The notes under the pieces are model-generated. The model did no database searches. It was not told the DNA's origin and saw only the letters and a program-made list of their open reading frames with translations. From contig JBFONV010000004.1 in NCBI GenBank assembly GCA_040779335.1, positions 372,001 through 436,000 on the forward strand: a DNA stretch of 64,000 nucleotides, given 5' to 3'. A program made the position numbers and the translations under genes. Below, piece after piece: positions 7,909 to 15,597 of the stretch; the first letter of the stretch is position 1; each line of letters starts with the position of its first letter. This DNA comes from JBFONV01 sp040779335. Lineage in GTDB: Bacteria > Pseudomonadota > Gammaproteobacteria > Enterobacterales > Alteromonadaceae.

Positions 7909-8076
7909 TTATTCATCTTGCTGTTGCTCTTTTTCTAGCTGTTCATTTCTAGCCTTAATTTTTTCTAATTGCTCTTCAGTTAATAAGAATTTTTTGGCTG
8001 ATTTCTTCAATAGTAAAATCCCACCAAGAATCATACCGATTGCCAATAATGTGATGGTAATTGCGAGTATGGACAT
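7909..8076 (-). CDS. DUF2897-like small membrane protein
   Basis: A 55-residue frame on the minus strand starts at ATG 8076 and ends at TAA 7909. It reads MSILAITITLLAIGMILGGI, then a hydrophobic continuation, KKSAKKF, and a charged tail rich in Glu, Lys and Gln ending in QQQDE. One N-terminal membrane helix followed by a basic-acidic cytoplasmic tail matches DUF2897 proteins of marine gammaproteobacteria, whose function is unknown. It is convergent with ppiC, and the stop codons are 21 bases apart. The overlapping plus-strand frame at 7895 is its mirror image. Confidence 0.75.
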   Translation of the reverse strand: MSILAITITLLAIGMILGGILLLKKSAKKFLLTEEQLEKIKARNEQLEKEQQQDE

Positions 8077-8249
8077 AATGATTTTCTCTGTCAGGGGGAC
8101 CGTTTAGGTTTTATGACAATATCACATGAAAGTGGTTAGGTTTTCATTATTTTTCAAAGTTGAATGAAAATAGTGTTAGCAAATTTTAATGTTTACAGGT
8201 AATTTGTTGACAGTTCTCATGGTACTACCAGCTGTTTTCTTGCTTTTTA

Positions 8250-8275
8250 GCTTCATAAAAAAGCTTCATAAAAAA
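8250..8275 (+). repeat. Tandem duplication of 13 bp upstream of the chemoreceptor gene
   Basis: GCTTCATAAAAAA occurs twice in direct succession (8250-8262 and 8263-8275), about 25 bases before the chemoreceptor ATG. Confidence 0.7.
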
Positions 8276-8300
8276 ATATAATAAGATATTGGATCTAACT

Positions 8301-9467
8301 ATGCTAAATCGCTTAAATATAAAGCTGCTTTTGCCAACGGTTATTGTTGGCGTAATGTTTATCTTAATGTTTACTTTTGTGGATATACCAACCAGTAAAA
8401 TGACCACAGTGGCCTTAGTCGCCTTAATGTTAGTGCTTCAGGTTCTCTTCAGTTTTCTGCTTAATCAAAAACTTATAACACAACGGATTGAGCGTTTTAA
8501 GGCTTATCTTGATCTCGTTGTCAGTGTCGAACAGGCACCAAGTGTCCCGTTAATTGATACTATAGATGACGAATTAGGTGCCGTTACCAACGAGTTAAGC
8601 CAATTCATTGTTGATTTAGGTAAAGTGGTCGCTGAGATCAGGGCTGAGTCTGAGTTATTAAAAAATGGGTCCGAAATATTGGCACAACAAATAGGGGAAT
8701 CTGTTCATTCGATTGATGAATCGGCGAATCAAATTGAACAAATGGCGCATTCGATTGAGCAAATAGCATCAACGTCATCTATTTTATCATCTAGTGCTAT
8801 TCAGGTTAGTGAAACCACGGCGCAAGTGATTACCATTTTGTCTCAAGGCACACAGTCTTCCAATACCAGCCAAAAAACCATAGAAGCGTTTGCGCAAGAA
8901 GTAACTGGCATGGCTAAAGATTTGGCGCTATTACAAGATGAGTGCTCAAGAATTGGTTCGGTGCTCGATGTTATTCGCGGCATTGCCGAGCAAACGAATT
9001 TATTAGCACTTAATGCAGCAATTGAAGCGGCTCGTGCAGGCGAGCAGGGGCGTGGTTTTGCTGTTGTTGCTGATGAAGTGCGCGCATTGGCGCACAGAAC
9101 ACAAGAAGCCACCGTAGAAATACAGTCAATGGTTGAAGGCCTGCAAGAAAAATCTACCAATGCCGTTGATGCTATTAGTCGAGGTCAAGTGCTGACTCAA
9201 GATAGCTTGTCGCAATCCGAAGAGGTGGTAGGCGCATTAAAACAAATTGGTGATGTCTTTGCCGAAGTAGATAACTTAACCTCTCAAATGGCAAGCGGTA
9301 CTGAAGAACAACAACGTTCAACCAGTTCAATTAACGATAATATGGCAGCAGTAGTGTCATTGAGCAGAGAAGTTAATTCAGGCCTATCGTCTGTTGCTGA
9401 ACATGCCAATCAACAACAGGTTGTTGCTGAAGAAGTTGATATATCCTTAAATAAAATTTGTGTGTAG
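8301..9467 (+). CDS. Methyl-accepting chemotaxis protein without periplasmic sensor domain
   Basis: From ATG 8301 the protein has 388 residues. Two membrane segments (about residues 8-26 and 34-54) are joined by only a few residues (DIPTSK), so there is no room for an extracellular ligand domain, and no HAMP domain is evident. The cytoplasmic part is a full signalling coiled coil with the conserved hairpin tip IAEQTNLLALNAAIEAARAG around residues 230-250, where CheA and CheW bind. The end has no CheR-binding pentapeptide. It may sense membrane or cytoplasmic signals, or relay for other receptors. An in-frame TTG at 8289 is a weaker start. Confidence 0.9.
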   Translation: MLNRLNIKLLLPTVIVGVMFILMFTFVDIPTSKMTTVALVALMLVLQVLFSFLLNQKLITQRIERFKAYLDLVVSVEQAPSVPLIDTIDDELGAVTNELSQFIVDLGKVVAEIRAESELLKNGSEILAQQIGESVHSIDESANQIEQMAHSIEQIASTSSILSSSAIQVSETTAQVITILSQGTQSSNTSQKTIEAFAQEVTGMAKDLALLQDECSRIGSVLDVIRGIAEQTNLLALNAAIEAARAGEQGRGFAVVADEVRALAHRTQEATVEIQSMVEGLQEKSTNAVDAISRGQVLTQDSLSQSEEVVGALKQIGDVFAEVDNLTSQMASGTEEQQRSTSSINDNMAAVVSLSREVNSGLSSVAEHANQQQVVAEEVDISLNKICV

Positions 9468-9500
9468 TTATCAATAATTAATTATATCAAGAAGTTAAAT

Positions 9501-9530
9501 AAAGAAGGCTAATAATCATTAGCCTTCTTT
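9501..9530. terminator. Bidirectional terminator between chemoreceptor and PilZ genes
   Basis: AAAGAAGGCTAAT and ATTAGCCTTCTTT form a 13-bp stem with a very small loop. It has A residues on one side and T residues on the other, so it can stop transcription from both convergent genes. Confidence 0.85.
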
Positions 9531-9564
9531 ATCGTTAGATGCTGATATCAGGGGAAGGGCGCTA

Positions 9565-10161
9565 TTAATCGTTTTGTATCGATTGGTTACGCTTTGTTGA
9601 TAACGCCTGAAGTTGTTTTGATTGTTGATGCAAGCTAGTACGGACTAATATTTCTCTATCTTCTTCACGAATATGGTGAAAAATTAATTTATGAAGATAG
9701 TCACCGTCTTTTTCTTCTACAGCAATCACTTCACCATGACAAAATACTGCACAGTTATCTTCTAAGAGGAATATTTTAACTTCAAACATTTGATTTAGCT
9801 CGAATGCGTTACTCGCAGAAAATATAACGCCACCACCGCCAAACTTTATACCATTGAAACGATATTTCTCGTCATCTTGCTGGCTTAAAACGTAGTTGAC
9901 TAATAAGTCTATCTTTTGGCTTTGATAATTCAAGAAGTCTACTAATTGACCGGCTACCCCAGTTATGCCTTGTAGTGGCCTTAACGCTGCCTGATCAATT
10001 GATATTATGTCTCCCGCCATTTTAAACGGTAGTGGCATACTTTGGATAAATTGCTCATAGCTCATCGAATGAGCGTTTTCGACGGGGATCAAATTGACAT
10101 TAAACTTATGCTCAATAGAAAAAAACTCATTAAATTGTTCTAACTTGTCTGCATCAGTCAT
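9565..10161 (-). CDS. Atypical PilZ-domain (c-di-GMP receptor-like) protein
   Basis: The 198-residue soluble protein has an N-terminal helical part, the helix QKIDLLVNYVL near residues 83-93, a glycine-rich strand FGGGGVIF near 107, and the closing segment IREEDREILVRTSLHQQSKQ. This arrangement resembles atypical PilZ domains. The canonical RxxxR and D/NxSxxG binding motifs are not visible, so c-di-GMP binding cannot be taken for granted. It is convergent with the chemoreceptor gene. Two cyclase genes and one HD-GYP gene elsewhere in the window make a c-di-GMP role plausible. Confidence 0.6.
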   Translation of the reverse strand: MTDADKLEQFNEFFSIEHKFNVNLIPVENAHSMSYEQFIQSMPLPFKMAGDIISIDQAALRPLQGITGVAGQLVDFLNYQSQKIDLLVNYVLSQQDDEKYRFNGIKFGGGGVIFSASNAFELNQMFEVKIFLLEDNCAVFCHGEVIAVEEKDGDYLHKLIFHHIREEDREILVRTSLHQQSKQLQALSTKRNQSIQND

Positions 10162-10331
10162 CTTTTAAACCTTATATTTGACCCAAAGTTAAGCTTAAGC
10201 CTTGATTGTATTATACAAATAGACGATATCCTCCTTAAGGAGAGCAATCGACTTTGCTTGTTTCTGTTACTTTGTATCTTTTAACAACGTAAAATGATTA
10301 TAAAGTGAAATAACCTTATTTTCTAAAGATA

Positions 10332-10361
10332 TTGTTTAGTAATAAGTATTTAGCCAATAAT
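10332..10361 (+). promoter_or_regulatory. Candidate promoter in the gap upstream of lolC
   Basis: TTGTTT (10332-10337) and AATAAT (10356-10361) are 18 bases apart, and the -10 is followed by GCGCGCC, the same GC-rich discriminator as at deaD. Transcription would start near 10368, 210 bases before the lolC ATG. This leaves either a long leader or room for a small RNA. The rest of the 10162-10579 gap shows no gene. Confidence 0.4.
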
Positions 10362-10579
10362 GCGCGCCTGCATTGCGATGTTATTTAAGCTTAAATATGG
10401 AGCGTGACGACTAAGGTGAGAAATATTTTGCAGCAATTTTAGTTGAATTGACCACTTTAGCAATATCATAAAAATCAATTGATGTGATATGCTAGCAATA
10501 TTTACAATTGTCTATGGTGGATAGCAAGTTTCTACTCATTTTATGGCAAATAATCAACTATTTAACATAGCGATAATAA

Positions 10580-11809
10580 ATGTTTCAATCGGTTAGTTTC
10601 TTTATCGGCTTGCGTTATAGTCGCAGTCGTCATCACTCTGGTTTTGTGTCTTTTATTACCTTTTTCTCTATTGCTGGGATCTTACTGGGGATTGCCTCTT
10701 TGATCACGGTTGTTTCTGTCATGAATGGTTTTGAAGGCGAATTAAAAAATCGGATATTGGGGTTGGTGCCACACGTATTAGTCGGTGAAACTGAGCACAA
10801 TATGACTGATTGGCCGAAAAAGCGTGAATTATTGCTTAAACAACAGCATGTGCTTCAAGTGACCCCTTTTTTGGAAAGTGAGGCCTTTATTCAATCGCCG
10901 AGTTCGCTACAATTTGTATTACTCCAAGGCATTATTCCTGAATATGAAACTAATAATATTATTAGTGAAAGTATGGTCGCAGGCAGCCTAAAAAGCTTGA
11001 CAGAGCAACCTTATTCTATGGTGTTAGGACAGTCGCTTGCACGCGAATTAGCTATTAATATCGGGGACTCTGTTCGTATTGTCTTACCTAATAAAATGGT
11101 TTTTACGCCGTTAGGGCGTGTCCCTGTGCAGCGCACCTTTGTGGTTAGCGGTATTTTTAATGTTGGCTCGCAAGTCGACGACGCAATGGTTTATGTCCAC
11201 AGTAAGTACGGTAGTAAATTACTGCGTCGCAAGGGCGATGGTATTAGTCAACTCAGGCTCTATTTAGACGATGCCTTTCGCGCCGAACAGGTTGCGAAAG
11301 TACTACCAAGTGCTTTTAACGATAGTCAAGTAACCACGTGGAATGATAGTCAAGGCGCGTTATTTTCTGCTGTCAGCATGGAAAAGAACATGATGTGGTT
11401 GATGTTAAGTTTAATCATCGCTGTTGCTGCATTTAATATAGTGTCGGCATTGGTCATGGTCGTGATAGATAAACAAGGTGAAATCGGCATTCTACAAACT
11501 TTGGGAATGTCGCGAGCAGGTATCGTGAAAATATTTATTACTCAGGGCATGATCAACGGTCTATGGGGCGTAATTTTTGGATCGGTTCTGGGGGTTGCGC
11601 TAACAACTCAGCTGAATAATCTTATGTCATTCTTTGGTGTAAGTGTGTTGGGAGCCGGCTATAGCAATCAAAACTTGCCGATAGATTTAAAAGCCTTTGA
11701 CGTGTTCGTCATTATAATTTCAGCATTAGTGATGACATTTGTCGCGACACTTTATCCGGCATACAAGGCGTCAAAAACACAACCAGCAGAGGTTTTACGA
11801 AATGAGTAA
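10580..11809 (+). CDS. lolC: Lipoprotein-releasing ABC transporter permease LolC
   Basis: The 409-residue inner-membrane protein starts MFQSVSFFIGLRYSRSRHHS. It has one N-terminal membrane helix, a large periplasmic domain (about residues 45-265), and three C-terminal helices forming the FtsX-type permease domain, ending YPAYKASKTQPAEVLRNE. With LolD and LolE it extracts mature lipoproteins from the inner membrane and passes them to LolA. The order C-D-E is the standard one. The lolD start overlaps the end of this gene by 8 bases. Confidence 0.95.
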   Translation: MFQSVSFFIGLRYSRSRHHSGFVSFITFFSIAGILLGIASLITVVSVMNGFEGELKNRILGLVPHVLVGETEHNMTDWPKKRELLLKQQHVLQVTPFLESEAFIQSPSSLQFVLLQGIIPEYETNNIISESMVAGSLKSLTEQPYSMVLGQSLARELAINIGDSVRIVLPNKMVFTPLGRVPVQRTFVVSGIFNVGSQVDDAMVYVHSKYGSKLLRRKGDGISQLRLYLDDAFRAEQVAKVLPSAFNDSQVTTWNDSQGALFSAVSMEKNMMWLMLSLIIAVAAFNIVSALVMVVIDKQGEIGILQTLGMSRAGIVKIFITQGMINGLWGVIFGSVLGVALTTQLNNLMSFFGVSVLGAGYSNQNLPIDLKAFDVFVIIISALVMTFVATLYPAYKASKTQPAEVLRNE

Positions 11810-12485
11810 AGTGCTACATTGTCAGCAATTAGCTAAGTCTTATATCCAGGGAACAAGTGAAACTAAGGTATTGCAAGGATTGGAGTTGGAAGTTGAAAAA
11901 GGTGAATTACTGGCTATTGTCGGTAGTTCTGGTTGTGGCAAAAGTACTTTTTTGCATTTGGCGGGCGCTTTGGATACGCCAAGCGCTGGTAAGGTGCTGA
12001 TTAATGATGTCGATATTCATCAATTGTCGGACAAACAACGCGCCAAATTTCGCAATCAGCATATAGGGTTTATTTATCAATTTCATCATCTAATGATGGA
12101 GTTTTCTGCCGAAGAAAACGTAGCTATGCCTCTATTAATAAGAGGTGACGAGCCTAAAGAGGCGATCAAGCAAGCACGAGAGATTTTAACGAAAGTCGGT
12201 TTGGCACATAGATTTGAGCACCGGCCTTCACAGCTGTCAGGGGGCGAACGTCAGCGCGTGGCTATCGCTAGGGCGATAGTGACCAAGCCTTCATTGGTAT
12301 TAGCGGATGAGCCCACGGGGAACTTAGATTTTGACACCGCTGAACAAATTTATAACCTTTTAAAAGAGTTAAATGCCAGCGAAGAAACTAGTTTTGTGAT
12401 TGTTACGCATGATTTAACGCTTGCGGGAAAAATGGATCGTCAATTGCGTTTAGATCACGGCGTACTTAAAACAATGGCTGCGTAG
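11802..12485 (+). CDS. lolD: Lipoprotein-releasing ABC transporter ATPase LolD
   Basis: Starting at ATG 11802 (MSKVLHCQQLAKSYIQGTSE) the protein has 227 residues. It shows Walker A VGSSGCGKST, the signature LSGGERQRVAIARAI, Walker B LVLADEPTGNLD and the switch His in VTHD. It powers lipoprotein release by the LolCE permease pair on the cytoplasmic face. The 8-base overlap with lolC indicates translational coupling. Upstream in-frame codons lie inside lolC and are not part of the protein. Confidence 0.96.
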   Translation: MSKVLHCQQLAKSYIQGTSETKVLQGLELEVEKGELLAIVGSSGCGKSTFLHLAGALDTPSAGKVLINDVDIHQLSDKQRAKFRNQHIGFIYQFHHLMMEFSAEENVAMPLLIRGDEPKEAIKQAREILTKVGLAHRFEHRPSQLSGGERQRVAIARAIVTKPSLVLADEPTGNLDFDTAEQIYNLLKELNASEETSFVIVTHDLTLAGKMDRQLRLDHGVLKTMAA

Positions 12486-12494
12486 GATAATATT

Positions 12495-13778
12495 ATGTTT
12501 AAACCATTGAGCCTGTTTTTAGGATTTAGGTACGTAAGAAGTCGTCACGGCAAAGGTTTTTCCTCTTTTATTTCAGCATCCTCGACCATAGGTATCGCCT
12601 TAGGAGTGATGGTGTTAATTGTTGTGTTATCGGCGATGAATGGCTTTGAACGAGAATTAGCTCAACGTTTATTGTCGGTTGTCCCTCATGCCGAGTTAAT
12701 TACTGTTAATGAACCCATTGATGATTGGCGAGCTAGCGTAAAGAATGTCCAAAATAATAATAAGGTGATATCGGCGGCACCAGTCATAAAAATGACGGGT
12801 ATGGCTCAGCATGCTCAATCATTAAAAGGCATACAAGTTCGCGGTGTCGATGTAACTTTGGAGCAGCAAGTATCAGCAATTACCGACTATATGATTGCTG
12901 GTGACTGGCAAGATTTAGCACAGCCCAATGCGATTATTTTAGGCGCGGGTATTGCGAAAAAGTTACAGGCAAAGCTTGGGGATCAAATTCAAATATTATT
13001 ACCACAAACACCTAAAAGTAAGCAAACACAACAAAGCCAAGCAGACGCAAGCGGGTCGCAACATTTTCCGGTGCCGTTAAAGCGTAATGTTAATATTGTT
13101 GGTGTTTTTAAATTTGGCGGTACCATTGATGATACCTTAGCGTATGTATCTATTGAACAAGCTGTTGATATAACTGGCCTTTCATTAAATCAGGCTCAAG
13201 GAATACGCATTAAAACGGCTAATGTGTTTCAGGCTCCTCAGATCGCGCGCGATGTGGCATTCACCTTTGATCACTATGTTTATATGTACGATTGGACTTA
13301 TACCCAAGGACATCTATTTAATGATATACAATTGGTGCGAATGGTGATGTTTATTGTTTTAGTGCTAGTTATTGCCGTGGCGAGTTTCAATATAGTGTCG
13401 ACCTTGATCATGGCCGTTAATGATAAAAAAGGGGATATTGCTATATTGAAAACCATGGGAGCGAGTGCGCCATTGATCATGTTTACTTTTATTATCCAAG
13501 GTTTTGTTAATGGTATTCTAGGTTGTCTTATTGGCGGCCTTTCAGGCGTTTATCTTGCGCTGAATTTAACCGAAATCATGAGTTCACTAGAGTCACTGTT
13601 TGGTGTTAAGTTTTTATCTTCAGATGTTTATTTTATTGACTTTTTACCCACTAGTTTGCATCAAAATGATGTTGTTATTACTGTTTTAGTCGCGTTGTTT
13701 TTGAGCTTAATCGCCACTATTTATCCAGCGTGGCGAGCAACTAAAGTCGAACCTGCCCAAGTGTTAGGTCAAATATAA
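12495..13778 (+). CDS. lolE: Lipoprotein-releasing ABC transporter permease LolE
   Basis: The 427-residue protein shares the LolC fold: LSLFLGFRYVRSRHGKGFSSF at the N-terminus, a periplasmic domain, and three C-terminal helices ending YPAWRATKVEPAQVLGQI. It begins nine bases after lolD and completes the LolCDE complex. Two different permeases (not one LolF) are typical of gammaproteobacteria. A Gln/Ser-rich insert (KSKQTQQSQADASGSQ, about residues 174-189) sits in the periplasmic domain and is probably a flexible loop. It is convergent with the following cyclase gene. Confidence 0.95.
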   Translation: MFKPLSLFLGFRYVRSRHGKGFSSFISASSTIGIALGVMVLIVVLSAMNGFERELAQRLLSVVPHAELITVNEPIDDWRASVKNVQNNNKVISAAPVIKMTGMAQHAQSLKGIQVRGVDVTLEQQVSAITDYMIAGDWQDLAQPNAIILGAGIAKKLQAKLGDQIQILLPQTPKSKQTQQSQADASGSQHFPVPLKRNVNIVGVFKFGGTIDDTLAYVSIEQAVDITGLSLNQAQGIRIKTANVFQAPQIARDVAFTFDHYVYMYDWTYTQGHLFNDIQLVRMVMFIVLVLVIAVASFNIVSTLIMAVNDKKGDIAILKTMGASAPLIMFTFIIQGFVNGILGCLIGGLSGVYLALNLTEIMSSLESLFGVKFLSSDVYFIDFLPTSLHQNDVVITVLVALFLSLIATIYPAWRATKVEPAQVLGQI

Positions 13779-13811
13779 TGACTTGGTAGCTATATTAGTG
13801 CAGGTTTGTCA

Positions 13812-14912
13812 CTAGGGTTTATTGTTGGTTAGTTTAGGAAAAATTTGATCTCTGCCTGCCTCTTTTGCTTGATATAGGTAATTATCAGCAATGCGGATCG
13901 CTTCGGTAATACTGTCGTTGATGTTAATTTCATTAACGCCCATACTTAATGTAATTTGAATACTCTGTTGTTTATAGTTAACAGTAAAACTTTTAAGTAA
14001 ATGATGAAGTTTATGAGCAAATATATCCGCTTGTTTTTTATTGGTATCGGGGAAAATAAATAGAAATTCTTCGCCTCCCCAGCGCGCTAGCGTATCTTGT
14101 TCGCGTATATTAGCAGACATAAACTGCGCTAACTTAACCAGCACCAAGTCACCAGCTTCATGACCGTAAGCGTCATTTACTCGTTTGAAATAATCAATAT
14201 CACATAAAATGATACCGATAGTGGAATTATTCCTTTTTATGCGACGTTGTTCATAACTTAACTTGGTCAGCGCATCACGTCGATTAGCTAAATGTGTTAA
14301 CGGATCAATTTTCGACAGTTCTTCATATTTTTGACTTATTTCTTGCATGTAACGGTATGACTGCTGACGAGAATGTTCATAAAAAGACGATAAGAATGTG
14401 ACCGTTAAAAATGAATAAATTAATCTGAGCTTAAAATCAGTGGTGTAGCTTGTAGAAAGCAGGGCATCTTCGGGAAAGAATAATAGCGTTGCGATAACCA
14501 TTAAAAATATCGCAATATCAAACAGACCTTTTTTAAGACCATCAATGAAAAGAGCAACAGGAGCCACCATAAAAATCCATAATGGTCCGGTATTATTTAC
14601 CCCACCTGTTTGTATGAGATAGAACATCAATATAAACAGTGAGTAGAGAATAATACTGGAAGAGAGTTGGTAATTCTGTGTAACTTTTTGTATATATCGT
14701 CCCAGATAAAAAATACTACAGGCAAAAAAGAGTAAAGCGGCTAAGGTGTAATGTGCTTTTACTATGGCATTTATCGCCATTAGCATGGTAATTAACATAC
14801 CAACAAAGCCGAACAAATTAATAATGAATATTTTACGATTTTTCTCATCATTATTATCCTCGCTAATTCCTGTCTTTAAATAGGCGAGCAATATATTTTT
14901 GAGTTGGTGCAT
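13812..14912 (-). CDS. Membrane-bound diguanylate cyclase (GGDEF)
   Basis: The 366-residue protein has a cytoplasmic start, about six membrane helices between residues 28 and 185, then a GGDEF domain beginning at LSKIDPLTHLANRRDAL. The active site reads WGGEEF and is intact. Five residues before it is REQD, the RxxD inhibitory site, so the enzyme should make c-di-GMP under product control. No periplasmic ligand domain is seen; the membrane helices resemble MASE-type sensor modules without a clear subfamily. It is a single gene, convergent with lolE. Confidence 0.92.
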   Translation of the reverse strand: MHQLKNILLAYLKTGISEDNNDEKNRKIFIINLFGFVGMLITMLMAINAIVKAHYTLAALLFFACSIFYLGRYIQKVTQNYQLSSSIILYSLFILMFYLIQTGGVNNTGPLWIFMVAPVALFIDGLKKGLFDIAIFLMVIATLLFFPEDALLSTSYTTDFKLRLIYSFLTVTFLSSFYEHSRQQSYRYMQEISQKYEELSKIDPLTHLANRRDALTKLSYEQRRIKRNNSTIGIILCDIDYFKRVNDAYGHEAGDLVLVKLAQFMSANIREQDTLARWGGEEFLFIFPDTNKKQADIFAHKLHHLLKSFTVNYKQQSIQITLSMGVNEININDSITEAIRIADNYLYQAKEAGRDQIFPKLTNNKP

Positions 14913-15046
14913 ATCTTCAATATTCGCAGTGAGAAAGTACTTTTAATATACAGGGCTAATGGTAAAAGGGATAGTAAGAAGTGGGATAATTAAAGCTAGC
15001 ATCTATAGTTATAACTAATAGGCTAGTGCTAATTATTGGCTGAAAA

Positions 15047-15562
15047 CTAAGACTTTTTATTGATTCTTTTATTCCATTCTTTGGCAACGGAATATCGCCA
15101 AAGTGCTTGGATACTAAAATATCCAATAAGAGAAAATAGTGTCGCAAGTACAGCACAACCTAACAAAAATGACGGCCCTATTGTCGATAGGCTATCCATA
15201 ATCCATTGCCAAGTCGGTTCAAATACAAAAGGCCTTTCAGGGGCATTGGTCAGCCATGCGCCAACCACATAACAAAAATAGAATATAGCGGGCATAGTGA
15301 GTGGATTAGTGATCCATACTAAGGCAACCGATAAGGGGAGGTTAGCATGTACTATAATGGCAAAGCCTGCTGCCAAAAACATTTGAAATGGCACCGGCAC
15401 AAATGCGAAAAATAAACCAACAGCAAAGGCTTTTGAAACTGAGCGTCTGTTCAAATGCCATAAATTAGCGTCATGCAACAAATCACCAAAAACCTGTAAA
15501 TGTTTATGGTTCTTTATGGTGTTGTGATCAGGCATAAAGCGTTTGATGATTTTTTTTGGCAT
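15047..15562 (-). CDS. DUF2062 membrane protein
   Basis: The 171-residue protein contains the DUF2062 core, with AFAVGLFFAFVPVPFQMFLA near residue 45 and the strongly conserved WITNPLTMPAIFYFCYVVG near residue 83, and three or four membrane helices. The function is unknown. In related genomes this family often sits beside comEC or msbA, as here, where it is divergent from comEC across 35 bases. Confidence in the family is high; no role is claimed. Confidence 0.85.
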   Translation of the reverse strand: MPKKIIKRFMPDHNTIKNHKHLQVFGDLLHDANLWHLNRRSVSKAFAVGLFFAFVPVPFQMFLAAGFAIIVHANLPLSVALVWITNPLTMPAIFYFCYVVGAWLTNAPERPFVFEPTWQWIMDSLSTIGPSFLLGCAVLATLFSLIGYFSIQALWRYSVAKEWNKRINKKS

Positions 15563-15597
15563 ATACTTAATATAATTGATTAATGAAGGTGCACACT

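Noticed and set aside
7895..8107. 70-codon plus-strand frame rich in Cys and Ser
   Set aside because: It is the complement of the DUF2897-like gene, with no sensible protein features.
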